A stretch of DNA of 64,000 nt from Streptomyces sp. HUAS ZL42. GTDB taxonomy: Bacteria > Actinomycetota > Actinomycetes > Streptomycetales > Streptomycetaceae. How positions within the stretch are numbered: position 1 is the stretch's first letter; each line of letters opens with the position of its first letter. Where the stretch lies: the NCBI RefSeq assembly GCF_040782645.1, contig NZ_CP160403.1, positions 5,677,001 through 5,741,000 on the forward strand. The letters run 5' to 3'. Both the position numbers and the translations under genes were made by a program. The notes beneath the pieces are model-generated. The model saw only the letters and a list, made by a program, of their open reading frames with translations, was not told the origin of the DNA and did no database searches. Positions 51,834 to 61,500 of this stretch are shown here, in pieces.

Positions 51834-53103
51834 CCGACACCGTGACCTTCTCGTCGTTCTTCAACTCGTTCACCAGCGTCTTCACCTTCGCCTTGTCCCA
51901 GACCAGGTTGCCGCCGGTGGAGCCGGAGATCGGCATGTTCATGGACTTGCCGTCGCCGCCGCTGACGCCCTTCATCGCCCAGAACATCGACGCCAGGTCG
52001 TACAGACTCATGTCCTTGTCGACGATCAGGGAGTCCAGGCCCGCGCCCATGGTCGGGTACAGCTTGAAGGGGTTGAGGATCGTGCCGGGGGTCGCGACCT
52101 GGTGCGCGAGGGCCGACAGGAACTTCTGCTGGTTCTTCGTACGGTCCAGGTCGGAGTTCTTCAGCGCGTACCGCGTGCGGACGAAGGCGAGCGCCTCCTC
52201 GCCGTTCAGGGTCTGCTCGCCCTTCTTGAAGTTCGCGCCGGACTTGGTGTCCTTGATGTCCTGCGGGATGTCGATCGTGACGCCGCCGACCGCGTCCACG
52301 ATGTTCGCGAAGCCGGCGAAGCCGATCTCCACGTAGTGGTCGATGTGCAGACCGGTGTTGTACTCGACGGTGCGGACGAGAAGCGTCGGACCGTCTTCCG
52401 CGTACGCCGCGTTCAACTTCACGTGCCGGCCCGTGCCCTTGAAGGTCTTGCCGGACTCCGAGCCCACGTACGTCGGTATCTCCACGTCCGAGTCACGGGG
52501 CAGCGAGATCAGCGTGTCGCCGTTGTCGCCGACGTGGAGGATCATCATCGAGTCCGTGCGCTTGCCCTCGGCGGACCCGGTGTGCAGGTTCTTCTTCTGC
52601 TCGTCGGACAGCCCCGCGCGGCTGTCGGAGCCGACGATCAGGTAGTTGGTCCCCTCGCCCGCCTCGGGCCGTTCGATGACCTTCGACAGGTCGACCTCGC
52701 GGTTGAGCTTGGAGTCGGCCCAGAAGTACGTGGCGACGGTCGTCACGACCAGTACGGTCACGAGCGTGAGCGCCGTCCACTTGATACGGCGTCGCCAGTT
52801 CGGCGCCGGGCGCGGCTCGGGCGCGAAGAAGTCGTCCGGATCGTCCGGGCCGCGGCCGCCGGGCGTGCCATAGACCTGGCCGGTGTTGTAGCCGCTGTCG
52901 TACCCGTCGTCGTAGCCCTGGCCGTTGACGTACGACGGCTGCTGCGGAACCCCGCCGCCGTACGCGCCCTGCCCGGGCGGTGCCGCCGGACCGCGGCGGA
53001 CCTGCCGCATGACGCGCGCGCCTTCAGGCTGTGCGTTCGCGCTGCCGCGTCCGTACCGGCTGCCGCGGTTGTCGTCGGACCATCCCTGGGGCCAATCGTT
53101 CAT
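51826..53103 (-). CDS. LytR-CpsA-Psr (LCP) family protein without LytR_C domain
   Basis: 425 residues. A Gly/Tyr/Gln-rich cytoplasmic N-terminus (about 1-100), one membrane segment (about 113-133) and an extracellular LCP domain. LCP motifs: YLIVGSDSRAG, RTDSMMILHVGD, ISLPRDSDV, VKLNAAYAEDGP, NIVDAVGGVTIDIP, EALAFVRTRY. LCP enzymes move undecaprenyl-linked glycopolymers onto peptidoglycan. Unlike three of its paralogues here, it stops after the LCP domain. ATG 53103 has GGGG close by. First of five LCP genes. Confidence 0.92.
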   Translation of the reverse strand: MNDWPQGWSDDNRGSRYGRGSANAQPEGARVMRQVRRGPAAPPGQGAYGGGVPQQPSYVNGQGYDDGYDSGYNTGQVYGTPGGRGPDDPDDFFAPEPRPAPNWRRRIKWTALTLVTVLVVTTVATYFWADSKLNREVDLSKVIERPEAGEGTNYLIVGSDSRAGLSDEQKKNLHTGSAEGKRTDSMMILHVGDNGDTLISLPRDSDVEIPTYVGSESGKTFKGTGRHVKLNAAYAEDGPTLLVRTVEYNTGLHIDHYVEIGFAGFANIVDAVGGVTIDIPQDIKDTKSGANFKKGEQTLNGEEALAFVRTRYALKNSDLDRTKNQQKFLSALAHQVATPGTILNPFKLYPTMGAGLDSLIVDKDMSLYDLASMFWAMKGVSGGDGKSMNMPISGSTGGNLVWDKAKVKTLVNELKNDEKVTVSGG

Positions 53104-53222
53104 GGGCCCCAGTGTGCAGGGCGCGACGGTGTTCCTTACAAGGGTCGTCGGAAAATCAGGGCACTGCTGTTGCGAACCCGACACAAAGTCCGCAGATGTC
53201 ACCCCGGCATAAGGTGGAGGCC

Positions 53223-53771
53223 ATGACAGACCAGGCCCCCGCAACAGAATCGGACATTCCGGGCAAGCTCACGTCCGCGTCCCGGACCACCCTCAGCCAC
53301 ATCATGACCCACAACGACACGAACCTTCTGGGGACCGTGCACGGCGGTGTGATCATGAAGCTCGTCGACGACGCGGCGGGCGCGGTGGCCGGGCGGCACT
53401 CCGGCGGGCCCGCCGTCACCGCGTCCATGGACGAGATGGCCTTCCTCGAACCGGTCCGGGTCGGCGACCTCGTCCATGTCAAGGCCCAGGTCAACTGGAC
53501 CGGGCGGACCTCGATGGAGGTCGGCGTACGCGTCCTCGCCGAACGCTGGAACGAGTCCGCCCCGGCCACCCAGGTCGGCTCCGCCTACCTCGTCTTCGCC
53601 GCGGTGGACGCCGACGGCAAGCCGCGCCGCGTGCCGCCCGTGATACCGGAGACCGAGCGGGACGAGCGCCGCTACCAGGAGGCCCAGATCCGCCGGACCC
53701 ACCGTCTCGCCCGGCGGCGGGCCATCATGGAGCTGCGCGAGAAGAGGGCGGCGGAAGGGTACGAGGACTGA
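53223..53771 (+). CDS. Acyl-CoA thioesterase, hotdog fold (BACH/YciA type)
   Basis: 182 residues. HIMTHNDTNLLGTVHGGVIM and the following VDDAAGAVAGRHSG are typical of the YciA/BACH acyl-CoA hydrolases. MAFLEPVRVGDLVHVKAQVN completes the hotdog fold. The C-terminal ~45 residues are highly charged (ETERDERRYQEAQIRRTHRL) and helical. ATG 53223 follows GGTGGAGG. It sits between LCP genes without an obvious functional link. Confidence 0.9.
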   Translation: MTDQAPATESDIPGKLTSASRTTLSHIMTHNDTNLLGTVHGGVIMKLVDDAAGAVAGRHSGGPAVTASMDEMAFLEPVRVGDLVHVKAQVNWTGRTSMEVGVRVLAERWNESAPATQVGSAYLVFAAVDADGKPRRVPPVIPETERDERRYQEAQIRRTHRLARRRAIMELREKRAAEGYED

Positions 53772-53783
53772 GCTGCCCGGCGC

Positions 53784-55304
53784 TCAGGAGCACCGCACCT
53801 CGTCCCCCCGTGCCACCCCCAGCTCCCCCCGGTACGGATCCTCCGCCCGTACCTTCCTGACCTGCTCGAAGTCCGCCCCCGCGATCACCTTCAGCGTCGG
53901 CCCCAGCCCGTCGACCGCCCGTAGTTCGCTGCCGGGCAGCGCGGTTGCCAGCGCCTTGGCGGAGCGGTCCCAGCGGGGGTCGTAGACGACGACCGTCCGC
54001 CGCACCGAGTGGTCCGCCGCGGTCACCGGCTGCCCCGTCGTACGGAACCCGGTCGCCGCCAGCGCCGTGTCGACCCGCTTGCCCAGCCCGGCCGTCGCCG
54101 TGCCGTTCTCCACCTGGACGCGGATCTCGCCCGGGGCCACGTCCACGGGCGCGGCCGTGTCGCGCGGCCGGGCACCGGCGGACAGCGGTCTGTCGTCGCG
54201 CAGGGCGCGGAAGAGGCGGCGGGCCTTCGCCGTGTCCCATTTCACAGTCGAGCCGATGCCCTTCACGGCGTATCCCATCCGGCCGATCGGCACGGTCGTG
54301 AACTCCGAGGACGAGGGGGAGAAGTTGCGCATCGCCCGCCCCAGGTCCAGCAGTTCGTCCGTGCCGAAGCCCCGGTCCGCCCGCACCGAGCTCAGCACCG
54401 CCCGGGTCACGTCCCGGAACCGCAGCGGGTTGAGCAGGATCCCGGAGGACGTGACCTGCGCCACCAGGGCCGCCAGGAAGTGCTGCTGGCGTCTCATCCG
54501 TCCGAGGTCGGAGGCCCCGTCGACGTGCCGGGCGCGGACGTACTGCAGCGCCTGGCCGCCCGTCAGCGTGTGCGTGCCCGCCGGGAGGTCGAGACCCGTG
54601 TACGAGTCCTTCAGGGGTTCGGCGGTGCAGACCCTCACGCCGCCGAGGACGTCCACCGTCTTCATGAAGCTGACGAAGTCGACCTCCAGATAGTGGTCGA
54701 TCTTCACATGGGTCATGTGCTCGACCGTCCGCACGGTCAGCTGCGGCCCGCCCTCCGCGTACGCCGCGTTGAGCTTGACGGGGTGTCCGCGGTGCTGCTC
54801 GCCGGTCGTCCGGTCGGTGTGCGGGGGCGTCTCGGCGTAGCTGTCCCGGGGCAGGCTCACCACGCTCGCCCGGTCCCGGTCCTCCGAGATGTGCACGATC
54901 ATCATCGTGTCGGTGCAGTGACAGGGGGCGCCGCCCAGGCGGTACTTGCGCCGGTCCCGCTCACTGATCTCGTCGCGGCCGTCCGTTCCCACCAGCAGGA
55001 CGTTCATGCCGTGGCCGGCCTGCGGGCGGTTCTTCATGTCCTTGAAGGGATCGACCCGGGCGATGTCCGAGTCGAGGCTGGTGACCACCGAGTGCCCGAT
55101 CCCGGCGGAGGCGAGGACCACGACGGACAGGGTGGTGACCGCCCGCATGGCCCAACGCGGCTTCTTCCGCCCTGCGGGGGGACGCGGGGCGCGGGGGGAG
55201 GGGGCGGGCGCGTGGCGGGGCGGAGGAGGCGGCGGCGTGCGACGGGACGACGGCTGCGGGCGGCGCGGCGGCCGCGGCGCGGGGGACCGAGGCGGTGTGG
55301 GCAT
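53784..55304 (-). CDS. LCP family protein with LytR_C domain
   Basis: 506 residues. A Pro/Arg-rich cytoplasmic N-terminus (about 1-50), one membrane span (about 55-75), an LCP domain (about 95-330: VLLVGTDGRDE, CTDTMMIVHISED, VSLPRDSYAE, VKLNAAYAEGGP, LQYVRARH) and a C-terminal LytR_C domain (about 405-500: IRVQVENGTATAGLGKRVD). Two extra Cys (PCHCTD) precede the catalytic region. ATG 55304 has GGAGG upstream. Convergent with the thioesterase, divergent from the glycosyltransferase. Confidence 0.92.
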   Translation of the reverse strand: MPTPPRSPAPRPPRRPQPSSRRTPPPPPPRHAPAPSPRAPRPPAGRKKPRWAMRAVTTLSVVVLASAGIGHSVVTSLDSDIARVDPFKDMKNRPQAGHGMNVLLVGTDGRDEISERDRRKYRLGGAPCHCTDTMMIVHISEDRDRASVVSLPRDSYAETPPHTDRTTGEQHRGHPVKLNAAYAEGGPQLTVRTVEHMTHVKIDHYLEVDFVSFMKTVDVLGGVRVCTAEPLKDSYTGLDLPAGTHTLTGGQALQYVRARHVDGASDLGRMRRQQHFLAALVAQVTSSGILLNPLRFRDVTRAVLSSVRADRGFGTDELLDLGRAMRNFSPSSSEFTTVPIGRMGYAVKGIGSTVKWDTAKARRLFRALRDDRPLSAGARPRDTAAPVDVAPGEIRVQVENGTATAGLGKRVDTALAATGFRTTGQPVTAADHSVRRTVVVYDPRWDRSAKALATALPGSELRAVDGLGPTLKVIAGADFEQVRKVRAEDPYRGELGVARGDEVRCS

Positions 55305-55435
55305 GAGGACACCTCCGGGCGACGGCCGTACGTGGGGGATCCCCGAGCACCGTAGGCCCGGGGGAACTGCCGCCCGGGGCAGCGCACCCGGCGGGGCGCA
55401 ACGGTGTCCCCCGTTCGCGGTAACGTGAGCCCCCT

Positions 55436-56464
55436 ATGAACGCCAAGTCCGACGTGCAGCTCCCCGCCGTGTCCGTCATCATGCCCGTCCTCAACGAGGA
55501 GCGGCATCTGCGCGGAGCCGTCCAAGCGATCCTCGCGCAGGAGTACCCCGGCGAGATGGAGGTCGTGATCGCCCTCGGTCCGTCAACGGACCGCACGGAC
55601 GAGATCGCCGCCCAGCTCGTGGCCGAAGACCCCCGTGTGCACACGGTCCCCAACCCGACCGGTCGCACGCCCGCCGCGCTCAACGCCGCGATCAGGGCCT
55701 CCCGCAACCCGATCGTCGTGCGCGTCGACGGGCACGGCATGCTCTCACCGGACTACATCGCCACGGCCGTACGCCTGCTGGAGGAGACCGGCGCGCAGAA
55801 CGTCGGCGGCATCATGCACGCGGAGGGCGAGAACGACTGGGAGCACGCGGTCGCCGCCGCGATGACCTCGAAGATAGGGGTCGGCAACGCGTCCTTCCAC
55901 ACCGGCGGCGAAGCCGGTCCGGCCGAGACCGTCTACCTCGGTGTCTTCCGGCGCGAGGCCCTGGAGCAGCAGGGCGGCTACAACGAGGAGTTCATCCGCG
56001 CCCAGGACTGGGAGCTGAACTTCCGGATCCGTGAGGCGGGCGGGCTGGTCTGGTTCTCGCCGGAGCTGAAGGTGTCGTACCGGCCGCGGCCGTCGGTGAA
56101 GGCCCTCGCCAAGCAGTACAAGGACTACGGCCGTTGGCGGCACGTCGTCGCCCGCTACCACGAGGGCTCCATCAACCTGCGCTACGTCGCCGCGCCGGCC
56201 GCGCTGTGCGCGATGGCCGCGGGTCTCCTCGTGGGTGCCCTGCTGACCCCGTGGGGCCTCGTGGTCCCCGGCGGCTACCTTGCGGCGATCCTGCTCGGGT
56301 CCGTACCGGCGGGCAAGGGGCTGCCGCTGAAGGCGCGGCTGCAGATCCCCGTGGCGCTCGCCACCATGCACATGTCGTGGGCGTGGGGCTTCCTGACCAG
56401 CCCGCGCTCCCTGGCGAAGAAGGTCATCGCCTCCCGCCGCCCGGCGGTCCTCGCCTCGAACTGA
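55436..56464 (+). CDS. Family 2 glycosyltransferase
   Basis: 342 residues. The GT-A domain (about 8-235) has SVIMPVLNEERHLRGAVQAI, the metal-binding DxD-like VRVDGHGM, and the ED/QD-type acceptor motif AQDWELNFRI. Two C-terminal hydrophobic segments (about 245-265 and 270-290) anchor it in the membrane. Resembles succinoglycan-type transferases. It may build a lipid-linked glycan passed to the LCP ligases. ATG 55436 is nine bases after TAACGT, suggesting a very short leader. Confidence 0.9.
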   Translation: MNAKSDVQLPAVSVIMPVLNEERHLRGAVQAILAQEYPGEMEVVIALGPSTDRTDEIAAQLVAEDPRVHTVPNPTGRTPAALNAAIRASRNPIVVRVDGHGMLSPDYIATAVRLLEETGAQNVGGIMHAEGENDWEHAVAAAMTSKIGVGNASFHTGGEAGPAETVYLGVFRREALEQQGGYNEEFIRAQDWELNFRIREAGGLVWFSPELKVSYRPRPSVKALAKQYKDYGRWRHVVARYHEGSINLRYVAAPAALCAMAAGLLVGALLTPWGLVVPGGYLAAILLGSVPAGKGLPLKARLQIPVALATMHMSWAWGFLTSPRSLAKKVIASRRPAVLASN

Positions 56465-56476
56465 GTCCCCGGGCCG

Positions 56477-56512
56477 GTCCGGTGGGCCCGGCCTTCGGCC
56501 GCCCCACCGGAC
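56477..56512. terminator. Bidirectional terminator between glycosyltransferase and LCP gene
   Basis: GTCCGGTGGG (56477-56486) pairs exactly with CCCACCGGAC (56503-56512). The inner CGGCC/GGCCG can extend the stem. Confidence 0.75.
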
Positions 56513-56529
56513 ACCGCGCAGGGCCGGGA

Positions 56530-58146
56530 CTACCAGGTGTAGTCCGGGTCCACGTGCATGCACTGGCTCTTGTCGGACGCGTTGATCGCCTGTGCCGACG
56601 TCGGCGTCCTGTCGTCGGTCGCCGGCGCCGTGTACGTCGTACCCGACCGCCAGTCCGCGCCCACGAAGAGCGTGACACCCGACACGGACGTGGACTTCTT
56701 CACCGCGCTCGTCGGGATGCCGAGGGCCTTCGCCACCCGCTGGGCGTCGCCCTGGAGGTCGGCGCTCGGGTAGCGGATCACCGTGGTCGCCTCCGCCGTC
56801 GCGGCCGAGGTGTCCGCCACGGCCTTGGTGAAGCCCTTGCCGACCAGCAGCTCGGTCACCGCCTTCGCACGCCCCCTGACGGCGGCCAGCGAGGTGGTGC
56901 TGGTGCTGTTGTGGACCTGGACCGCGATCTCGTCGTCCGCGGCGGCCGGGTCCGAGGCGGCGGGCGTCGCCGTGGCGGCCGGCTTCTTCTTGTCCTTGCC
57001 GTCGAGGGCGATGTCCTCGCGCACCAGACGGAACAGCTTGGTGGCGTCCTCCGTGGGCACCACCCGGACGCCCTCGTACCGGTTCGGCATCGTCGTCATG
57101 GTGATGCGCTCGGTCGGGACCTTCTTCAGCTCGTTGGCCAGGTCGTACATCTTCGCGATGGTGCCCAGGCCCTCGTCCACCGTGATCGCCTTCGTGGCCG
57201 CCTCGGCGAGCTTGCGCAGCTTGTTCGGGTTGGTGAGCGTGGCGTTCTCGCGCAGCTCGCGGACCATCGAGTTCATGTACTGGTGCTGTGCCTTGGCGCG
57301 CCCGAGGTCACTGCCGTCCTCGAAGCCGTAGCGGGTGCGCAGCCACTGCAGGGCCTGCTTGCCCTTGATGGACGTGGTGCCCTTCTCCAGTTTCAGGCCG
57401 GAGCCCTTGCCGGCGGAGGTGTGCGAGTAGATGTTTGCGTCAACACAGACCGGGACGCCGCCGACGGCGTCCGCCATCGACACCACACCCGAGAAGTCGA
57501 TCATCATGAAGTGGTCGATGTGGATGTCGGTCAGCTTCTCCCACGTCGCCACCGTGCAGCCGGGACCGCCGCGGCGGAGCGACTCGTTCGCCATCACATG
57601 GGTGAGTGCCGAGTACTTCTCGCCGCTGTCCGGGTCCGTGCACTTGGGGATGTCCAGCAGAGTGTCGCGCGGCACGCTGATGACCGACATGTTGGTGCGG
57701 TCCGCCGACACGTGCAGCAGCATCTGGACGTCCGCGAGCGGGGGCCCGCCGAAGGTGTCCTTGGCGCCGCCGAGTTTCTGGTTCTCCGCGCTGTCACGCG
57801 CGTCCGAGCCGATGAGGAGGATGTTCAGCGGCGTCTGACCGGCCGCGTTCGCCTCGGTCTTGGCCGCCCTGTCCTTCTCGTCGCCGATGTTCAGGGCGTC
57901 CTTCTTGATGTTGCCGTTGAGGTGCTGGTAGTAGAGGTACCCGGCACCGGCGGTGCCGAGTATCACCACCGCGAGCACCGTCGCGGACCAGCGCAGCACA
58001 CGGCGTCTGCGCCGCTGCCGGTCCGTACCGCGCGCGCCTCTGCGCCCTCCGCCGCCGTGCCGGCCCCCACCGGCCTTCTCCTGCGGCGTGAGGGACATCG
58101 TGTCCTCGACCGCAGGTACCTCCCCGGGCACAATGCTCTGCGCCAA
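56530..58146 (-). CDS. LCP family protein with LytR_C domain
   Basis: 538 residues. A basic cytoplasmic N-terminus (RGTDRQRRRRRVLRW), a membrane span (about 52-75), an LCP domain (about 105-330: ILLIGSDARDSA, ISVPRDTLLD, SMADAVGGVPVCVD, ALQWLRTRYGF) and a LytR_C domain (about 405-510). The start is uncertain: TTG 58146 has GGGGAGG eight bases upstream, while ATG 58098 (MSLTPQEK) has GAGG. It follows another LCP gene after a 126-base gap that contains tandem repeats. Confidence 0.9.
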   Translation of the reverse strand: MAQSIVPGEVPAVEDTMSLTPQEKAGGGRHGGGGRRGARGTDRQRRRRRVLRWSATVLAVVILGTAGAGYLYYQHLNGNIKKDALNIGDEKDRAAKTEANAAGQTPLNILLIGSDARDSAENQKLGGAKDTFGGPPLADVQMLLHVSADRTNMSVISVPRDTLLDIPKCTDPDSGEKYSALTHVMANESLRRGGPGCTVATWEKLTDIHIDHFMMIDFSGVVSMADAVGGVPVCVDANIYSHTSAGKGSGLKLEKGTTSIKGKQALQWLRTRYGFEDGSDLGRAKAQHQYMNSMVRELRENATLTNPNKLRKLAEAATKAITVDEGLGTIAKMYDLANELKKVPTERITMTTMPNRYEGVRVVPTEDATKLFRLVREDIALDGKDKKKPAATATPAASDPAAADDEIAVQVHNSTSTTSLAAVRGRAKAVTELLVGKGFTKAVADTSAATAEATTVIRYPSADLQGDAQRVAKALGIPTSAVKKSTSVSGVTLFVGADWRSGTTYTAPATDDRTPTSAQAINASDKSQCMHVDPDYTW

Positions 58147-58218
58147 CTCCCTGCCCTCCCCACCCTGCGCCTGACACGGGTCCGTCCCGCGTCAAGTCAG
58201 ACGCGTGACGGACCCGTT

Positions 58219-58280
58219 GGGTTACCCCCTGAGTCACTATTTGACGGACCTTAGGGTTAACCCCCTAGGTCACTATTTGG
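58219..58280. repeat. Tandem ~35-bp repeat at the 3' end of an LCP gene
   Basis: GGGTTACCCCC..GTCACTATTTG at 58219-58243 recurs as GGGTTAACCCCC..GTCACTATTTG at 58254-58279. The second copy contains the LCP stop codon (58273-58275). GGGTTAACCC (58254-58263) is a perfect palindrome. Confidence 0.75.
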
Positions 58281-60036
58281 CGCACTCGACCTTGTCCGCC
58301 GTGGACTTCTGGACCGAATCCGGCACCTTCACGGGGGCGGTGAGCGAGACTCCCGCACCCTTGAAGTCCTTGCCCAGAGTCAGTGTCATCGTCGGCAGAC
58401 CCTGAGCGTTCGTGACGCTTTTGCCCGGCTTCAGCGCGGTTCCGGGCAGGCCCATGATCTCGGCGAGCTTGCGTGCCTGGTCGGCCTGGTCGGGCGCGTA
58501 CTCGAGCGTCGTCTTGCTGAGCTCCGCAGGCGCGTTGCCCGCGTTCTCGGACTTCGTCACGCCCTCATCATTCTGCAGCCAGTTAAGAGTTGCCTGTGCG
58601 CTGCCGGCGGGAGCCCCGCCGTTCATGATCCGCACCCGCACCGCGGAGGCGGCGGACTTGGTGCCCTTGAGGCGGGCCTCCGCGGCCGCGGCCGCCGCGT
58701 CCTTCGACGCCTGCGCCTTCTGCTTGACCTCCGTGAAGGAGACGTCCTCCTTGATCATCTGGAAGACCGTGGGGGCCGTGGCCGTGTTCACGACGACCGT
58801 CGCCTTGACCTTCTCGGCCGGGTTGTCGAGCACCGGCACCGTGGTGAACGTCAGGTTCTTGGTGTTGAGCTTGCCCAGCTCCAGGCCCAGGTCCTTCAGC
58901 TTGCCGATGCTGTCCAGCTTGGAGTCGACGGTGAGCGCCTCGGTGCCCGCCTCCGCCAGCTTCAGCATCTTCGACGGGCTGGTGAGCGTGTCGTTGGACT
59001 TCAGCTTGCGCATCAGCGCGCTCAGGAACTGCTGCTGCAGCGTGATACGGCTCAGGTCGCCGCCGAAGCCGACCGCGTGCCGGGTGCGCACGAAGGCGAG
59101 CGCCGTCTCGCCCGCGATGTGCTGCGTGCCCTTCTTCAGGTTGAGGTGCGAGTCGGGGTCCTTGATGTCCTTGGCGAGGCAGACGTCGACCCCGCCGACC
59201 GCCGTGGTCAGCGTCTTGACCGCGTTGAAGTCGGCGACCATGAAGTTGTCCGGGGTGACCCCGGTCAGCTCGGTGACCGTGCGCATGGTGCAGCTCGGCG
59301 TCCGGCCGTCCTGGCCGAGGCTGGTGTTGAAGCGGACGCCGTCCGTGCCCGGGATGACCTTGGTTGAGCCGTCCTCCTGCTCGGTGGGGCAGTCCGGGAC
59401 GTCCACGATGAGGTCGCGCGGGATGCTCAGCGCTGTCGCGTTCGTCCGGTCCTTGGAGACGTGCAGCAGGATCGTGGTGTCGGCGTGTCCGACGCTGCCC
59501 TTGTCGCCGTAGCCCTCGTTGCCCGCGCCGGTGCGCTTGTCGGTGCCGATCAGCAGGATGTTGATGGCCTTGTCCTTCTGGAAGCCACCGGTGCTCGCGC
59601 CGTCGTCGGAAGCCGACTGGATGTTGTCGTTGAGGTGCTCGATGTAGAGGTACGCGGCCCCGGCGGTGCCCAGCACCACGAAGGCCATCACGCCGCCGGT
59701 CCACATGAGGATCTTCTTCGCCCGTGACTTCTTCTTCACCGGCCGGCGCCCGCGGCGCCCCGGCAGCGGCTCCTCGGGCACGCCCCGCCCTCTGCGCGGG
59801 CCCGGCACGCGACGGCCCGGGGCCTCGGGCGTCTCGCGCCCGGGTGGCGCCGTCCGGCTGCCCACCGCACCACTCGGGGAACCCACCGCCCGGGAGGCGG
59901 ATCTACGGGGCCCGGGCACCGCCGATTGCGGTGCGGAAGGAGTCAGTCGCAGTTCGTATTCGCCAGTGTTCGGATTGAGCACCCACTGGTCTGCGGGATC
60001 GATGTTTTCCGCCCGCCCACGGCCTTGCGCGTCCAC
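58273..60036 (-). CDS. LCP family protein with LytR_C domain
   Basis: 587 residues, the longest LCP here. The N-terminus (about 1-105) begins ADQWVLNPNTGEYELRL and is otherwise Pro/Arg-rich. A membrane span at about 111-131 is followed by an LCP domain (about 155-400: ILLIGTDKRTGAG, ISLPRDLIVD-like ALSIPRDLIVD, TLTTAVGGVDVCLA, ALAFVRTRHAV) and a LytR_C domain (about 470-570). GTG 60036 follows GGAGGATTC. Together with the paralogues it forms a five-gene LCP group. Confidence 0.92.
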   Translation of the reverse strand: MDAQGRGRAENIDPADQWVLNPNTGEYELRLTPSAPQSAVPGPRRSASRAVGSPSGAVGSRTAPPGRETPEAPGRRVPGPRRGRGVPEEPLPGRRGRRPVKKKSRAKKILMWTGGVMAFVVLGTAGAAYLYIEHLNDNIQSASDDGASTGGFQKDKAINILLIGTDKRTGAGNEGYGDKGSVGHADTTILLHVSKDRTNATALSIPRDLIVDVPDCPTEQEDGSTKVIPGTDGVRFNTSLGQDGRTPSCTMRTVTELTGVTPDNFMVADFNAVKTLTTAVGGVDVCLAKDIKDPDSHLNLKKGTQHIAGETALAFVRTRHAVGFGGDLSRITLQQQFLSALMRKLKSNDTLTSPSKMLKLAEAGTEALTVDSKLDSIGKLKDLGLELGKLNTKNLTFTTVPVLDNPAEKVKATVVVNTATAPTVFQMIKEDVSFTEVKQKAQASKDAAAAAAEARLKGTKSAASAVRVRIMNGGAPAGSAQATLNWLQNDEGVTKSENAGNAPAELSKTTLEYAPDQADQARKLAEIMGLPGTALKPGKSVTNAQGLPTMTLTLGKDFKGAGVSLTAPVKVPDSVQKSTADKVECAK

Positions 60037-60270
60037 GGTTGTCCGAATCCTCCGTCGGGGCCACGCGGCGCCTTTCCCCCCTCAAAGGCGCTCGGGTCTC
60101 GGTCTCGCAGTGCACGGCCCCAGGTCGGAACTCGTGGCATGGTGCACCGGATCGCTCACACTATCCGCCCAGTTCGGCGTCAAGCCACGACGGTGACAAA
60201 TTCCACGTCCCTACAACCGGGCAATCCGCCCCATTTCCTTGAACTGAAGTTCCCCGGCTTGGCCTGCGCT

Positions 60271-61500
60271 TTACTCGCAGGCGTTCTCGGCGGCGGTGTT
60301 TCCGCGGAAGGTCGGGGCAGGCGATGAGGTGGCATCGGGCTCGTGCACGTCGGAGGGCGCACCCCGGGATCCAGGAAAATTATCGCCATTTGCACCGGAA
60401 TCGTGCGAGACGTTCTCCGACACCTCCACGGGTGCATCCCTGCGCAGTCGTTCGAACAGCTTCTCCGCCTCGGGTTCCACGAGCTGGTCACGATTGGCGT
60501 TGTAGACGTACGACTCCCGCGGAACGGTCAGGAATTGCACCTGTTCGGTGGGGATGTCCCGCAGTCCGCTCACGAGTTGGTACAAACCACGCAGACTTGC
60601 CAGATCGGGATCCGTGGTGAGGGAGGACGTGGCCGCGTCCAGCACGGGATACAGCTTCACGGGATTCAGCAGGACGTCATTGCTCTGCACCTTGTTGACG
60701 AGCGCCCCGAGAAAACGCTGCTGCCGGTCCATGCGGTCGGTGTCGCTTCCGTTGCCGAGGGACTTGCGGGCCCTTACGTACCCGAGGGCCTGTTCGCCGT
60801 CGAGCGTCACCTTGCCGGCGGGGAGCGTGAGGTTGGCGGCCTTGTCGCGGATGGGCTCGGCGAGGCAGATCTCGACTCCGTCGACGGCGTCCACCATGTC
60901 CTTGAAGCCGCTGAAGTCGACGACGACGTGGTGGTCGATCCGGATGTCGGTCAGCTTCTCGACGGTACGGATGGTGCAGGCCGAACCGCCCGTCTGGAAC
61001 GCGTAGTTGAACATGGCGAACATGGGCTCGGTACGGCTGCCGTCCGGCCGCCGGCAACTGGGCACGTCCACCATGAGGTCCCGGGGAATGGACACGGCGG
61101 TGACGCTGCGCCGCCCCGCCGCGAGGTGCAGCAGGATGGTCGTGTCCGACCGCTCGGTGCCCGAGTCGCGCCCGTACTTGCCGTTGTCGTCGCCCGAGCG
61201 CGAGTCGGATCCGATCAGCAGGATGTTCTGCGCCCCCTTGACCAGCGAGGTGGGCCGCTCCTTCGCGTACCGGGCGAGCTCGGCTGCGGCGGCCTCGTCG
61301 GGCGTGATGTTCGCACTGAGCTTTGCGTAGAGCGCCCACCCGGCCCCGCCGACTGTGACGACGACCACACCGACCCCCATGGCGGCCCACCGCACCCACC
61401 GCCGCCGGCGCCGCCGCCCCAGCCCCACCCCACTGGCCGAGCCCCCACCTCCCACCACCCCCGGCCCCTGCCCGGAACGCCTGCCCGCGGTGTCGCTCAC
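60271..61500 (-). CDS. LCP family protein without LytR_C domain
   Basis: 409 residues. A short cytoplasmic N-terminus with RRRRRRWVRW, one membrane span (about 40-60) and an LCP domain (about 90-330: ILLIGSDSRSG, RSDTTILLHL, VSIPRDLMVDVPS, MVDAVDGVEICLAE, ALGYVRARK). The Ser/Pro/Asp-rich C-terminal tail ends NACE with no LytR_C domain. GTG 61500 has better spacing from the GAGGGG site than GTG 61512, which touches it. The long upstream region contains tandem repeats. Confidence 0.9.
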   Translation of the reverse strand: MSDTAGRRSGQGPGVVGGGGSASGVGLGRRRRRRWVRWAAMGVGVVVVTVGGAGWALYAKLSANITPDEAAAAELARYAKERPTSLVKGAQNILLIGSDSRSGDDNGKYGRDSGTERSDTTILLHLAAGRRSVTAVSIPRDLMVDVPSCRRPDGSRTEPMFAMFNYAFQTGGSACTIRTVEKLTDIRIDHHVVVDFSGFKDMVDAVDGVEICLAEPIRDKAANLTLPAGKVTLDGEQALGYVRARKSLGNGSDTDRMDRQQRFLGALVNKVQSNDVLLNPVKLYPVLDAATSSLTTDPDLASLRGLYQLVSGLRDIPTEQVQFLTVPRESYVYNANRDQLVEPEAEKLFERLRRDAPVEVSENVSHDSGANGDNFPGSRGAPSDVHEPDATSSPAPTFRGNTAAENACE

